Source of the DNA: M3007 sp046316495
GTDB taxonomy: Bacteria; Bacteroidota; Bacteroidia; Chitinophagales; Saprospiraceae
Reading direction: 5' to 3'
Length of the DNA stretch: 57,909 nt
Assembly: GCA_046316495.1 (NCBI GenBank)
Contig: JBKDAM010000169.1
Coordinates: 1-57,909, forward strand
This document shows positions 16,823-25,445 of the stretch, piece after piece; the stretch's first letter is position 1, and the number at the start of each line of letters is the position of its first letter. The notes under the pieces are model-generated. The model ran no database searches. It saw only the letters and a program-made list of their open reading frames with translations, and was not told where the DNA came from. The translations under genes were made by a program, and so were the position numbers.

Positions 16823-17413
16823 CTACGCTTTTACACACTTTTCAATAGCCGAACAATGGTCGAGCAGAATATTGCCTTTGTACTTAAAAGAGGCACCAGG
16901 CGCATAATAAGCCTCAAAGGTCAGGCTTTCAACAGGTACTTTCGGGGTAAAGGTAAACTCGTATTTCCGCCAATCGGTATGGCTTACAAGGGTAGAAGTG
17001 GCCAGTAATACTTGTTTGGAACCAGGTTGGCCTCCTCCCCATATTCGAAGTCGGCAAGGCTGATGGTATCCCACGTATTGAGCAGCTTTACATAGATAAA
17101 GCGAAAGGGTGTAGCATTCCAAGGGCCGAAGTGGGTTAGAAAGCCGCTGCCCTACGTTTTCAACCCCACCATCGTCGCGGGTAACCAGGCCAAGGCAGGT
17201 GTTTCCATGAAAGGGAGCCGCTTGAAGTCCCCAGGCGCCAGGTAGAAGGTCGGGAGTATTGTTAGGAGTCTCAGATGACCATCCTTGCGGGAAACGGGCT
17301 TCTCTAGGATTGGGATCTTCGAAAGAAGGATTGACCAGGGTACTATGTGGAGTGCCAGAGGGAGCCGTGAAGCCTAGATGGACCAACAATAAAGAAAGAT
17401 ACAAGGCGCGCAT
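16823..17413 (-). CDS. Secreted protein with jelly-roll-like fold, function unknown
   Basis: 196 residues with signal peptide MRALYLSLLLVHLGFTAPS. The mature start LVNPSFEDPNPREARFPQGW resembles the opening of beta-sandwich, carbohydrate-binding-like domains (NPSFE...P.GW) found fused to OmpA-type proteins in Bacteroidota. Later parts (ECYTLSLYLCKAA, WRKYEFTFTPKVPVESLTFEA) fit the same fold. Cysteines are present (CLG, CYTL, CKAA, CRLRI, DHCSA, EKCV), so disulfides in the periplasm or outside are plausible. No catalytic motif is seen. It is followed closely by the Crp-like gene. Confidence 0.75.
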   Translation of the reverse strand: MRALYLSLLLVHLGFTAPSGTPHSTLVNPSFEDPNPREARFPQGWSSETPNNTPDLLPGAWGLQAAPFHGNTCLGLVTRDDGGVENVGQRLSNPLRPLECYTLSLYLCKAAQYVGYHQPCRLRIWGGGQPGSKQVLLATSTLVSHTDWRKYEFTFTPKVPVESLTFEAYYAPGASFKYKGNILLDHCSAIEKCVKA

Positions 17414-17595
17414 CGAAATATATCCATTTAAGATAAAAAGCGGTGTGGCTGGTTACAATGTCTATGACAAAGGGATTGACCACCATTTCCCTCTGTTCCT
17501 CAGCCACTCATCTTTTTGTTAAAAATTGTATAAAATTGTATGAAGGATCAATTTACACTTGTTGGGGCGAGCCTTTTATTCCAAGAAGCCACAGG

Positions 17596-18435
17596 TTAAG
17601 TCCTTTTCCCCATCACCATCCGATCCGCCCCACTGAGGTCTTTTTTCAGCTCCACCTCTTTAAAACCTGCGTTTTCTAACAGTTCAGCCACTTGTTTGGC
17701 ATTAAATTCATTGCATTCCAGTAATAAAGCCCCACCAAGAAGTAGCCACTCGCCTGCGAAGATAATTATTTTTCGATAAAAAAGAAGAGGATCGGCTCCT
17801 TCTACAAACAAGGCCATGTCTGGCTCGTGTTCCAACACATGCTCGGGCATGATAGATGCTTCCTCCCTTGGAATGTACGGTGGATTGGAAATGATCAGGT
17901 CCCACGAACGCTGCAGGGCGGGCACCCCTGTCAAGATATCTCCCTCCAGCAATTGCACCGAGGAATCTCCGAGGAGCCTTCTTGCATTGCTGCGAGCGAC
18001 CTCCAGTGCCTCTGGGCTTTTTTCTACTCCCCAAAGCTCCACATCGTTTTTTTTGACCTTCAGCGTAATCCCGATGCAGCCGCTTCCAAGTCCAATGTCA
18101 AGCACCTTGGGAGCAGACTGGTTTCTCAAAATAGACAGGGCCCAATCCACCAATTCCTCCGTCTCTTGCCGCGGAATCAAAACGGAAGGATTAACTGCGA
18201 ACCGAAGGCCAAAAAAATCGGCCTCCCCAAGGACATACTGAACCGGAACTCCTTTCACCAGAGATTGAAGCAGCTGCTGAAACCGGTCCCGCTCCTCATC
18301 GGGCAACATCCAGGTGGCGTATGATTTGGTATGAAAGGCATCTTCAATGACAATACGGGCAATACTGCGTGCTTCCCCCTCTCCATAACGGGGAGTCAGC
18401 GCTACGACTAATTGATTAAAAGCAGTTTGATTCAT
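17596..18435 (-). CDS. prmC: Peptide chain release factor N5-glutamine methyltransferase
   Basis: 279 residues, normal for PrmC. It methylates the GGQ glutamine of release factors RF1/RF2 with SAM. VLDIGLGSGCIGITL is the SAM-binding motif I, and ISNPPYIPREEA is the NPPY catalytic motif for amide-nitrogen methylation. The N-terminal helical part (QYVLGEADFFGLRFAVNPSVLIPRQETEELVDW) is the release-factor-binding signature. It is divergent from trmD, with 35 bp between start codons, so the two promoters must overlap. Confidence 0.96.
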   Translation of the reverse strand: MNQTAFNQLVVALTPRYGEGEARSIARIVIEDAFHTKSYATWMLPDEERDRFQQLLQSLVKGVPVQYVLGEADFFGLRFAVNPSVLIPRQETEELVDWALSILRNQSAPKVLDIGLGSGCIGITLKVKKNDVELWGVEKSPEALEVARSNARRLLGDSSVQLLEGDILTGVPALQRSWDLIISNPPYIPREEASIMPEHVLEHEPDMALFVEGADPLLFYRKIIIFAGEWLLLGGALLLECNEFNAKQVAELLENAGFKEVELKKDLSGADRMVMGKRT

Positions 18436-18441
18436 TTCACG

Positions 18442-18449
18442 TACATTTG
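18442..18449 (+). promoter_or_regulatory. -7 box of trmD
   Basis: TACATTTG, an exact TAnnTTTG match, ending 21 bp before the GTG start of trmD at 18471. It overlaps an in-frame TTG at 18447, which argues against that TTG being the start codon. Confidence 0.6.
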
Positions 18450-18470
18450 CAGCACAAAAAAACGATAATT

Positions 18471-19166
18471 GTGCGATTTGATATAATTACTGTCCTCCCT
18501 GAACTGCTAGAAGGCCCCTTTAGCCACTCCATTCTCAAACGTGCCCAGCAAAAAGGACTGCTGGAGGTACATTTACATCCCCTCCGCGACTATGCATTGG
18601 GCAAACACAAACAAGTGGACGATTATGCCTTCGGAGGAGGGGCTGGGATGGTTATGCGAGTAGAACCCATTGCAGCTTGCATCGAACAATTAATGGCAGA
18701 GCGGCGGTACGATGCACTGATTTACACTACTCCAGACGGGGAGCGGTTGGAACAAACCACCTGTAATCGCCTTTCGTTAATGGAAAATGTCCTGATTCTC
18801 TGCGGCCACTACAAAGGAGTAGATGAGCGGATCCGAGAGAAGTACATCACCCACGAAATCAGTATCGGAGACTATGTATTATCGGGCGGAGAATTGGCTG
18901 CCGCCATACTGGTAGATGCGATCGGCCGGTTAATTCCAGGAGTTCTAAACGACGAAACCTCTGCACTGACCGATAGCTTCCAAGATGATTTGCTGGCACC
19001 TCCGGTATATACCCGCCCCGCAGATTGGAATGGCATGAAAGTTCCAGATATATTATTGTCGGGACACGATAAAAACATAGAAGACTGGCGGCATGAGCAG
19101 AGCGTGGCAAGAACCAAGGCACGTAGGCCAGATCTTTGGGCCAGATACCGGGGAGAATTACCCTAA
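18471..19166 (+). CDS. trmD: tRNA (guanine37-N1)-methyltransferase
   Basis: 231 residues from GTG 18471 (VRFDIITVLPELLEGPFSHSI), matching the conserved TrmD N-terminus. TrmD methylates G37 of tRNAs with SAM and prevents frameshifting. Visible motifs of the trefoil-knot (SPOUT) domain are DDYAFGGGAGMVMRVEP, LCGHYKGVDERI and SIGDYVLSGGELAA; the C-terminus has the HEQSVARTKARRPDLW helix. Upstream in-frame codons overlap the -7 box, so the GTG is preferred. The 3' end overlaps the convergent gene at 19158 by 9 bp. Confidence 0.96.
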   Translation: MRFDIITVLPELLEGPFSHSILKRAQQKGLLEVHLHPLRDYALGKHKQVDDYAFGGGAGMVMRVEPIAACIEQLMAERRYDALIYTTPDGERLEQTTCNRLSLMENVLILCGHYKGVDERIREKYITHEISIGDYVLSGGELAAAILVDAIGRLIPGVLNDETSALTDSFQDDLLAPPVYTRPADWNGMKVPDILLSGHDKNIEDWRHEQSVARTKARRPDLWARYRGELP

Positions 19167-19775
19167 CTCCCGCTCCAGTACCTCAAACAGTTCTTCAATA
19201 GCATCGAACGACTTCAGACCCACAGCTTCTTCTTCGCCGCCAGAGAGGGTGATTCCTGCTGGTCGTACCGTATCTAATACCTCTTTCAACTCCTCCGAAG
19301 GACCATGGTAGTGTAGGTACAAGGAGTGCAGGGCTGCCAATGGCTGAAGATCAGAAAGTGCAGGAATCCAGGAACCCGAATAGCCGGGCAACTCCAGGAT
19401 CCATCCTTTGACGAGAGCAGCCCTTTCCAACATCAGCGCTTCCAAACCCGGAGTATCGAGGGCGATTTTCACAAAAACAGTTAAGCCCTCCAGGCTGGAG
19501 AGATCGAAGGAGAAAGGTACCACTACCCCATCAAGCCGGAAAAAAGAGGCAGCCTCCCGAACATCTGCTGCCGGGGTCTGGCTCCCGAATTCCCCCAGAA
19601 TAGCGGGGCCTTCTACCCATTCGCGCATGGCCTGCATTTGGATGGGGTCCAAATAGCCCTCTGTGCCAGCTTCCAGATTAAACACCAATCCCTGTACTTC
19701 CTTTGCAGCAAAATACCGGGCATCCGTGAGATTAGCAATTTGGCGGGCCAATACAGGCATGGTTTGTTCCATCAT
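19158..19775 (-). CDS. TrpF-like (phosphoribosylanthranilate isomerase-like) barrel protein
   Basis: About 205 residues from ATG 19775; ATGs at 19772 and 19760 are also possible. LARQIANLTDARYFAAKEVQGLVFNLE resembles the TrpF opening (CGITxxEDA...GADALGF), and PAGITLSGGEEE near the end resembles its phosphate-gripping GGL segment. The usual catalytic Cys at the start is replaced (ARQI), so true isomerase activity is doubtful. There are no trp genes nearby. I recall related TrpF-like proteins in other Saprospiria but cannot confirm that. Its stop lies inside the trmD end on the opposite strand, a 9-bp convergent overlap. A beta/alpha-barrel pseudoenzyme or a new activity are both open. Confidence 0.7.
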   Translation of the reverse strand: MMEQTMPVLARQIANLTDARYFAAKEVQGLVFNLEAGTEGYLDPIQMQAMREWVEGPAILGEFGSQTPAADVREAASFFRLDGVVVPFSFDLSSLEGLTVFVKIALDTPGLEALMLERAALVKGWILELPGYSGSWIPALSDLQPLAALHSLYLHYHGPSEELKEVLDTVRPAGITLSGGEEEAVGLKSFDAIEELFEVLERELG

Positions 19776-19934
19776 CTTTTTGCTGCAAAGGACGTGCTTT
19801 TTGGTCGCAGCCACAACATTTCCGGCCTCAAGTTCACTCAAAAAGGCAAGACATCAACGCTCTTAACTTCTCAATTTAGTAGATTTAGAAGGGCATTCCA
19901 GGGGCGCAAAAGAACAGATCCGATTTTTTTTTCG

Positions 19935-19942
19935 GAACTTTG
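19935..19942 (+). promoter_or_regulatory. -7 box of the efflux adaptor gene
   Basis: GAACTTTG, one mismatch from TAnnTTTG and identical to the HU -7 box, only 4 bp before the ATG at 19947. If used, the transcript has almost no leader. Confidence 0.4.
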
Positions 19943-19946
19943 CCCC

Positions 19947-21011
19947 ATGCAGAAAAAACAGATCCTGTGGAGCACCGCGCTCCTGTTTGCAGCGCTTATT
20001 GCCTGGAAATTACTCCAAAATAAAGCGGCTTTGGAGGCAGAAACACAGCTCTCCAAGATTACCCGTTCGTTTGTCCCCGTAGAAACAGCCGCTGTTTCCT
20101 TGGATATTCTAAGCAATCAATTGGAAACCGACGGTATTTTTATGGCGGCCAAAGAAATGCTTGTCATCTCAGAAACCGCTGGTCGGGTCATCGAAACCTA
20201 CAAAAACAAAGGCGATTATTGCCGGGAAGGCGACCCCATTGCAAAAGTGGACGATGAAATGCTCCGGATAGAACTGGAAGCTACCCAAGCCAACTTGGCC
20301 AAACTGCGCAAAGACCGGGAACGCCTCAGCAACCTGATTGAAGGAGATGCCGCCCCAAAAAATAAAATTGAAGACATCGAATTGGGCATTCTGGCCGCAG
20401 AAGCCAAAGAAAAAGGACTGAAAAAGCAAATCGCGAATACCACCCTCAAAGCACCAATGACCGGCACCTTGGGCATGCGGTTCATCGAGCGGGGCAGCGT
20501 CATCGGTCCCGGAATCCAAATTGGTCAGATGGCCAATTTAGACCGGCTGTTCCTTATGGTAAAAGTGACCGAACACGACGTCCTGAAAATTAAGAAAGGC
20601 ATGCGGGTAGATGTTCTACCAGACGTATTAAACAGTACCCGATTACCCGGAAAGGTTACCAACATCGGGCTAAGGTCCGACAATACCTTTACCTATGATG
20701 TCGAAATTGAGGTGGATAATCCCGGCAACAACCTACTTCGGGGAGGCATGCACGCAAAGGCCATCTTCCAATTTACCGATCAACGCAAGGGCTTGGTAAT
20801 CCCCCGAAAAGCCATCGTAGGAAGTGTTCAAGATGCAAAGGTTTATGTGGTGCGCGACTCTACCGCTGAACTACGGGCCGTTCAAATTGGCAGCCTGCAA
20901 TCTGATCGAGCAGAGGTAATCAGTGGGTTGAGTGCTGGGGAAGAAATTGTATTGACCGGACAGCTTAACTTGTCCAACGGATCTAAAGTAGCTGTGCTTA
21001 AAGAACAATAA
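19947..21011 (+). CDS. RND-type efflux periplasmic adaptor (membrane fusion protein)
   Basis: 354 residues from ATG 19947; the frame is open further upstream but that part lies antisense to the TrpF-like gene. One N-terminal membrane segment (QILWSTALLFAALIAWKLL) anchors it in the inner membrane. It then has a barrel-sandwich segment (AGRVIETYKNKGDYCREGDPIAKVDDEMLRIE), a coiled-coil hairpin (ANLAKLRKDRERLSNLIEGD...AAEAKEKGLKKQIANT), the lipoyl return (LKAPMTGTLGMRFIERGSVIGPGIQIG) and beta-barrel parts to about residue 354. These adaptors bridge inner-membrane pumps and outer-membrane channels. No RND pump or TolC gene is adjacent; the phosphatase gene follows after 6 bp. Confidence 0.9.
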   Translation: MQKKQILWSTALLFAALIAWKLLQNKAALEAETQLSKITRSFVPVETAAVSLDILSNQLETDGIFMAAKEMLVISETAGRVIETYKNKGDYCREGDPIAKVDDEMLRIELEATQANLAKLRKDRERLSNLIEGDAAPKNKIEDIELGILAAEAKEKGLKKQIANTTLKAPMTGTLGMRFIERGSVIGPGIQIGQMANLDRLFLMVKVTEHDVLKIKKGMRVDVLPDVLNSTRLPGKVTNIGLRSDNTFTYDVEIEVDNPGNNLLRGGMHAKAIFQFTDQRKGLVIPRKAIVGSVQDAKVYVVRDSTAELRAVQIGSLQSDRAEVISGLSAGEEIVLTGQLNLSNGSKVAVLKEQ

Positions 21012-21017
21012 GAAACA

Positions 21018-21479
21018 ATGAAAATAGTGATGGTCTGCCTGGGTAACATCTGCCGAAGTCCGTTGGCAGAGGGAATTCTTCGGGATAAAATTCAAAAAAA
21101 AGGCTTGGACTGGACGGTGGACAGTGCTGGGACTGGGGGCTGGCATGCCGGAGAGCTGCCAGATGAGCGCTCCATCCAAATAGCCCGTCAACGAGGGATC
21201 GACCTCACCGATCAACGCGCCCGCCAGTTTGGAAGGGCTGATTTCGAGCGGTTCGACCATATTTTGGTCATGGACACCTCCAACTATACGAATGTCCTCC
21301 GGCTGGCACAGAACGATGAGCACCGCTCCAAAGTAGCGATGATACTCAATTATGCCTATCCAGGGCAAGACTTTTCGGTCCCCGATCCTTATTACGGGGG
21401 GCCGGATGGTTTTGTAGAAGTATTTGATCTACTGGAAGAAGCTTGTGAAGCCTTCTTGCAAGCCCAGCTCTCCACCTGA
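21018..21479 (+). CDS. Low-molecular-weight protein tyrosine phosphatase
   Basis: 153 residues, the usual size. The P-loop is VCLGNICRSPLAEG (nucleophile Cys7, Arg13), followed by DSAGTGGWHAGE and the general-acid loop VPDPYYGGPDGF. It hydrolyses phosphotyrosine; in bacteria it often opposes BY-kinases that control capsule export, but none is encoded nearby. It lies 6 bp after the efflux adaptor, so they are probably co-transcribed, and 53 bp before truA. Confidence 0.95.
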   Translation: MKIVMVCLGNICRSPLAEGILRDKIQKKGLDWTVDSAGTGGWHAGELPDERSIQIARQRGIDLTDQRARQFGRADFERFDHILVMDTSNYTNVLRLAQNDEHRSKVAMILNYAYPGQDFSVPDPYYGGPDGFVEVFDLLEEACEAFLQAQLST

Positions 21480-21532
21480 AAAGAGCCTAGAACTCCCCAC
21501 CGAATAAGCTCAGATTACAGCAAAGATCAACC

Positions 21533-22282
21533 ATGCGGTATTTTTTAACCCTGGCCTATAATGGGCAACCCTTCTGCGGTTGGCAACGCCAACCCAGGGA
21601 AATTTCGGTCCAGGAAACCCTGGAAAATGCCCTTTCTACCTTGTTAAGAGAACCGATTCTGGTGACTGGCTGCGGCAGAACTGACACTGGGGTACATGCC
21701 CGGCACTACGTTGCCCATTTTGATGCGATCCTTCCCCTACCCGACCGATTTTTAAGCAGCTTAAATAGCCTCCTCCCCAAAAGCATTGCCGTGTACCATG
21801 TCCAAGTAGTGCCGCCAACCGCCCATGCCCGCTTTGATGCCTACAAACGATCCTACGAGTATCACCTATCCTATCGAAAAGATCCGTTCGGCAACGGATT
21901 GGTCTGGTTTTACCCTCAGGCTTCCCGGATGGATCGCGCCAAATTACAAGAGGTAGCCGATATACTGACACAATACGACGCCTTTCTCCCTTTTTGCAAA
22001 ACACACAGCGGAGTAGAACATTATCGCTGTCAATTGGAATCAGCCCACTGGGAATGGCGCGCCTCACAGGAATTATTGGTATTTCATATCTCAGCCAATC
22101 GATTCCTTCGAGGAATGGTGCGATTAATAGTAGGCGCCTGCGTTCAGACAGCACTGGGCAAACTGCAGGTAGACCAAGTCCGCGAGGCCCTCGAGCAACA
22201 AATGCCCTTGCCCAAGAATCTAAGTGTTCCTCCCGACGGGCTTTACCTGACTGATATTCGATATCCTTATAAAATTGATTGA
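21533..22282 (+). CDS. truA: tRNA pseudouridine38-40 synthase
   Basis: 249 residues, normal for TruA. It converts U38-U40 of the tRNA anticodon arm to pseudouridine. MRYFLTLAYNGQPFCGWQRQP is the conserved start, GCGRTDTGVHARHYVAHFD holds the catalytic Asp (in RTDTG), and SANRFLRGMVRLIVGAC is the C-terminal RNA-binding core. The next gene's promoter lies just downstream, so truA likely closes its transcript. Confidence 0.96.
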   Translation: MRYFLTLAYNGQPFCGWQRQPREISVQETLENALSTLLREPILVTGCGRTDTGVHARHYVAHFDAILPLPDRFLSSLNSLLPKSIAVYHVQVVPPTAHARFDAYKRSYEYHLSYRKDPFGNGLVWFYPQASRMDRAKLQEVADILTQYDAFLPFCKTHSGVEHYRCQLESAHWEWRASQELLVFHISANRFLRGMVRLIVGACVQTALGKLQVDQVREALEQQMPLPKNLSVPPDGLYLTDIRYPYKID

Positions 22283-22327
22283 ACGTTTGTTCATAAAACA
22301 TTTGGAATTATTAACATTTAAAACAAG

Positions 22328-22356
22328 TTGTAAACCAAAAGGACCCTTTACCTTTG
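22328..22356 (+). promoter_or_regulatory. Canonical Bacteroidota promoter for the dab operon
   Basis: TTG (22328-22330), 18 bp, then TACCTTTG (22349-22356), one of the best TTG-N19-TAnnTTTG matches in the window. It lies inside an open frame that starts at 22275 and shows that the translated part of the small gene must begin further downstream. Confidence 0.7.
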
Positions 22357-22379
22357 GCCCCCATAAACACCTAACTGCT

Positions 22380-22748
22380 TTGAACAAGAGCGTCTTGCGT
22401 TTTCTTTCCTTCTTATTTTTGGTCAGCTTATGGAGTATTGCGCTCCAAAGGACGGCCTTGTTGGAATGTGCTTCAGCTGAAGTAAGTCTTTCCAGTGAGT
22501 GGGTATCCGCAGAACTGGAGGAAGATACAGATGCCGAGCTGTCGCTTGTAGGCTCAGGAGATGCTTTTTCCAACCCAATGGAAGGGTCGGAACCAAGCTG
22601 GGCCACTTCCCATCGTTCGCAGTCGTTACTGCTCCCCGCAGACATCGGGATGCACAAAATCAGGCAACACCAATTGTTCCTGATAGCACATTTTCAGCAA
22701 CCCGCTTTCTACCTATTGTACCAAACCCTGGATGGGTACCTTGGTTAA
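22380..22748 (+). CDS. Small secreted protein of unknown function, first gene of the dab operon
   Basis: Start taken at TTG 22380, the first start codon in frame after the promoter at 22328-22356; 122 residues. The N-terminus (LNKSVLRFLSFLFLVSLWSIALQ) is a signal peptide or single anchor. The middle is acidic and serine-rich (ELEEDTDAELSLVGSGD), and the C-terminus is hydrophobic and aromatic (HQLFLIAHFQQPAFYLLYQ). I do not recognise the family. It is 84 bp upstream of dabA on the same strand with no terminator between, so a role with bicarbonate/CO2 uptake is a guess from position only. The start codon is non-ATG, which lowers confidence in the exact boundary. Confidence 0.6.
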   Translation: MNKSVLRFLSFLFLVSLWSIALQRTALLECASAEVSLSSEWVSAELEEDTDAELSLVGSGDAFSNPMEGSEPSWATSHRSQSLLLPADIGMHKIRQHQLFLIAHFQQPAFYLLYQTLDGYLG

Positions 22749-22832
22749 TTGTCCCTTTCTTTCTACCCGGCTCTACTAGCCGCTTGTATTTTTTTGGGAA
22801 AAATTCCCATTTCCATTTAAAAAAATAATAAT

Positions 22833-25445
22833 ATGTTTGACCACAAACAGGTCGTCGAAGATTCGACGAGTCCGGGTGGTTGGGTCGTCTCCGAAAGAGA
22901 AGATACCGGATCGGATGTAGGAAAAATCCTGCATACGTTGCGGCATTACCTACCGACCCAGACCCCACTCAAGGACTTTATTCACCATAATTCACTTCAT
23001 GCTTTTCAAAATTTATCCTTTTTTGAAGCCCTATTCAAAGCCAATCGGCTTTTTGGATACAATACCACCCTTAGTTTGGAGGAATACCGCCGCTTGTTTA
23101 AAAGCGGCCGAATTCAATCGGGGGTACTTAGCCGAATAATACAAGAGAAAAAAGGCGCAAAGAGCTTGGATGCCTGGATGGAATTATGCCTTCACCATTC
23201 CTTTCCAAGGCCTGAGCCCGCCCTCATTGGCCGTTTAAGGGAGTTTTGGAAGACCCGATACCAGCTGGACCTCGACAATGCGGTTCAGCCCACCTTATTC
23301 AGGATTATCGGCGCGTATTTGGATCAAGGAATTGCTTCTCGGCATTTTCCTTTTGAGCAAGAAGGCCTACTTGCTGCGCTTAGGAAGGTAGAGCGGAACA
23401 GTTTTACCAGTTTTTTCCAAACAGACACCGTACGAGCCCTGCTTCTCGACGAGCAGGTAGGCATAAGCGCCTTATTAAACCAACTGGTAGGCAACACCAC
23501 TTATTACGAGCACTACCTTTTCGATCAGCAATTTTCGCACAAAGGATGGTCCGGCATGGTGGCTATCCTGGAGGAAAAACCGGAGAGCCTTTTGTACCCC
23601 AAAAAAATCAGCTTGAAAGATTTTGTCCAGCTGGAGCTCTTGCTGGAGTTGGATGTACTAGAAGCGCAGCGACCCAACCGTTGGGAACCACTGGGGAAAA
23701 ACATCCCATTTCCACCGATTAGCTTGGAGGAAAACCTTCCATTTACTGCACTGCAGGAAGTATTGCAAATTTGGCAATTAGCCTTTGAGTGGAGTTATTA
23801 TGATGGGGTTTTGGCGGGGGTAAAGCACTTAAAAAAGAGTGGGAACCCGAGTGATTCTACCGAAAAAAGCTTCCAGTCTATTTTCTGCATTGATGAGCGG
23901 GAGTGCTCCATCCGGAGGCATTTAGAAGCCAGCGATCCAGCCTGTGAAACCTTAGGATGCCCTGGTTTTTTTGGAGTGGAGTTCTATTTCCAACCGGAGA
24001 ACGGACGGTTTTACGAAAAGTTATGTCCGGTGAATGTTCAGCCCAAGTATTTAATCAAGGAAAGCGGAGGGGGAGCCTCCCGCAAGCGGGACGAGCTTTA
24101 TCACCAGAGATCCCATCATCCGCTGCAGGGTTTTTGGGTTTCTCTTTCACTAGGACTGGTTTCTGCGGTTAAACTGACAGGAACCATTTTCCGACCCAAA
24201 AAGAATGCGGCGCATTCCGATGCCTTTGCGCACATGCACCTTACTGGCAAGTTGAGTATTGAAAATACTGGTCTAGATCAGCGGGAAAATGGCTTACAAA
24301 TTGGCTTTACGGTAGAGGAAATGGCGGATCGCGTGGAGAAATTATTCCGAGGGATTGGACTCACTCACTCTTTTGCACCCCTCGTATATGTGGTTGCTCA
24401 TGGATCCAGCAGCGCCAACAACCCTCACCACGGTGCATACGATTGTGGGGCCTGCAGTGGCCGGCCTGGATCTGTCAATGCGAGGGTCCTTGCCTACATG
24501 GCGAATCACCCCAACGTTCGGGCGCTTTTAGCCTCCCGGGGACTACCAATTCCAGAAAAAACCTGGTTGGTAGCTGCCCTCCATGATACCTCCGCAGAGT
24601 TAATCGCATTTTATGATGAAGAACAGATTCCTGTCGAGCTTTTGGAGGAGCATGAAACCAATAAGGGGATTTTTGACCGAGCATTGGACCTAAATGCCCG
24701 GGAGCGATCCACCCGTTTTGCCTCCATTGATAGTACGGGCGACTTAAAAAAGATCCGGACGGCTATTCAAAAGCGCTCTGTTTCTTTTTTTGAACCTCGT
24801 CCTGAGCTTGGGCACGGCACCAATGCGCTTTGTTTTGTAGGGCACCGAAGTTTAACCAAAGGATTGTTTTTAGATCGGAGGGCCTTTATGAATTCCTATA
24901 ATTACCAAACCGATCCGGAAGGGATTCTGTTAAAAAATGTGATGGACCCGCTTCCTCCCGTCTGTGGTGGGATCAACTTGGAATATTACTTTTCAAGGGT
25001 GGACAATGAGCGTTTAGGCGCAGGTTCCAAATTACCCCACAATATTAACGGCCTAATTGGCGTAACGAACAGCATTGATGGAGACCTCCGCCCGGGGCTT
25101 CCGCTCCAGATGGTGGAAGTACATGACCCCGTTCGATTATTGATTTTGGTAGAGCATTTTCCGGAAGTGGTGTTGCGAACCATTCAGTCCTCGGAGAGCC
25201 TTTATGAATGGTTTCTCAATGAATGGGTGCATTTGATGGCGATTCATCCCACAAATGGAACGTTTTACTATTTCCACAAAGGGGTATTTCAGCCGTATGA
25301 GCCTTCGGTTCAACAACCTCCTGAGCTCGATCACCTGAAGGCACTGCTGCATCGAAGCCATCCGAAGGTAGCCAGTCATATTGAGCACTCTACCAAAGAA
25401 AACCTTCCTGTTCACCTGGTAAAACCGACGCAGCATGGAAACTAA
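22833..25445 (+). CDS. dabA: DabA, probable inorganic carbon transporter subunit (DUF2309/UPF0753)
   Basis: 870 residues, a little longer than many homologues. DabA is the carbonic-anhydrase-like, zinc-binding subunit of the DAB complex, which accumulates dissolved inorganic carbon with DabB using a cation gradient. The zinc-site residues are in place: Cys352 and Asp354 in SIFCIDEREC, His523 in VVAHGSSSANN and Cys538 in YDCGACSGRPG, almost at the published positions of the Halothiobacillus enzyme. LHTLRHYLPTQTPLKDFIHHN is the conserved N-terminal motif. The stop overlaps the dabB start by 11 bp (ATGGAAACTAA), indicating translational coupling. Confidence 0.95.
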   Translation: MFDHKQVVEDSTSPGGWVVSEREDTGSDVGKILHTLRHYLPTQTPLKDFIHHNSLHAFQNLSFFEALFKANRLFGYNTTLSLEEYRRLFKSGRIQSGVLSRIIQEKKGAKSLDAWMELCLHHSFPRPEPALIGRLREFWKTRYQLDLDNAVQPTLFRIIGAYLDQGIASRHFPFEQEGLLAALRKVERNSFTSFFQTDTVRALLLDEQVGISALLNQLVGNTTYYEHYLFDQQFSHKGWSGMVAILEEKPESLLYPKKISLKDFVQLELLLELDVLEAQRPNRWEPLGKNIPFPPISLEENLPFTALQEVLQIWQLAFEWSYYDGVLAGVKHLKKSGNPSDSTEKSFQSIFCIDERECSIRRHLEASDPACETLGCPGFFGVEFYFQPENGRFYEKLCPVNVQPKYLIKESGGGASRKRDELYHQRSHHPLQGFWVSLSLGLVSAVKLTGTIFRPKKNAAHSDAFAHMHLTGKLSIENTGLDQRENGLQIGFTVEEMADRVEKLFRGIGLTHSFAPLVYVVAHGSSSANNPHHGAYDCGACSGRPGSVNARVLAYMANHPNVRALLASRGLPIPEKTWLVAALHDTSAELIAFYDEEQIPVELLEEHETNKGIFDRALDLNARERSTRFASIDSTGDLKKIRTAIQKRSVSFFEPRPELGHGTNALCFVGHRSLTKGLFLDRRAFMNSYNYQTDPEGILLKNVMDPLPPVCGGINLEYYFSRVDNERLGAGSKLPHNINGLIGVTNSIDGDLRPGLPLQMVEVHDPVRLLILVEHFPEVVLRTIQSSESLYEWFLNEWVHLMAIHPTNGTFYYFHKGVFQPYEPSVQQPPELDHLKALLHRSHPKVASHIEHSTKENLPVHLVKPTQHGN

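Noticed and set aside
19638..19946. 103-residue N-terminal extension of the efflux adaptor
   Set aside because: Antisense to the TrpF-like gene; the true protein starts with its membrane anchor just after a -7 box.
21636..22301. 221-residue open frame on the minus strand
   Set aside because: Antisense to truA, which has complete conserved motifs; Arg/Gly-rich shadow composition.
22220..22657. 145-residue minus-strand frame in the truA-dabA gap
   Set aside because: The plus-strand frame has a canonical promoter, a leader-like N-terminus and the same orientation as dabA, so it was preferred.
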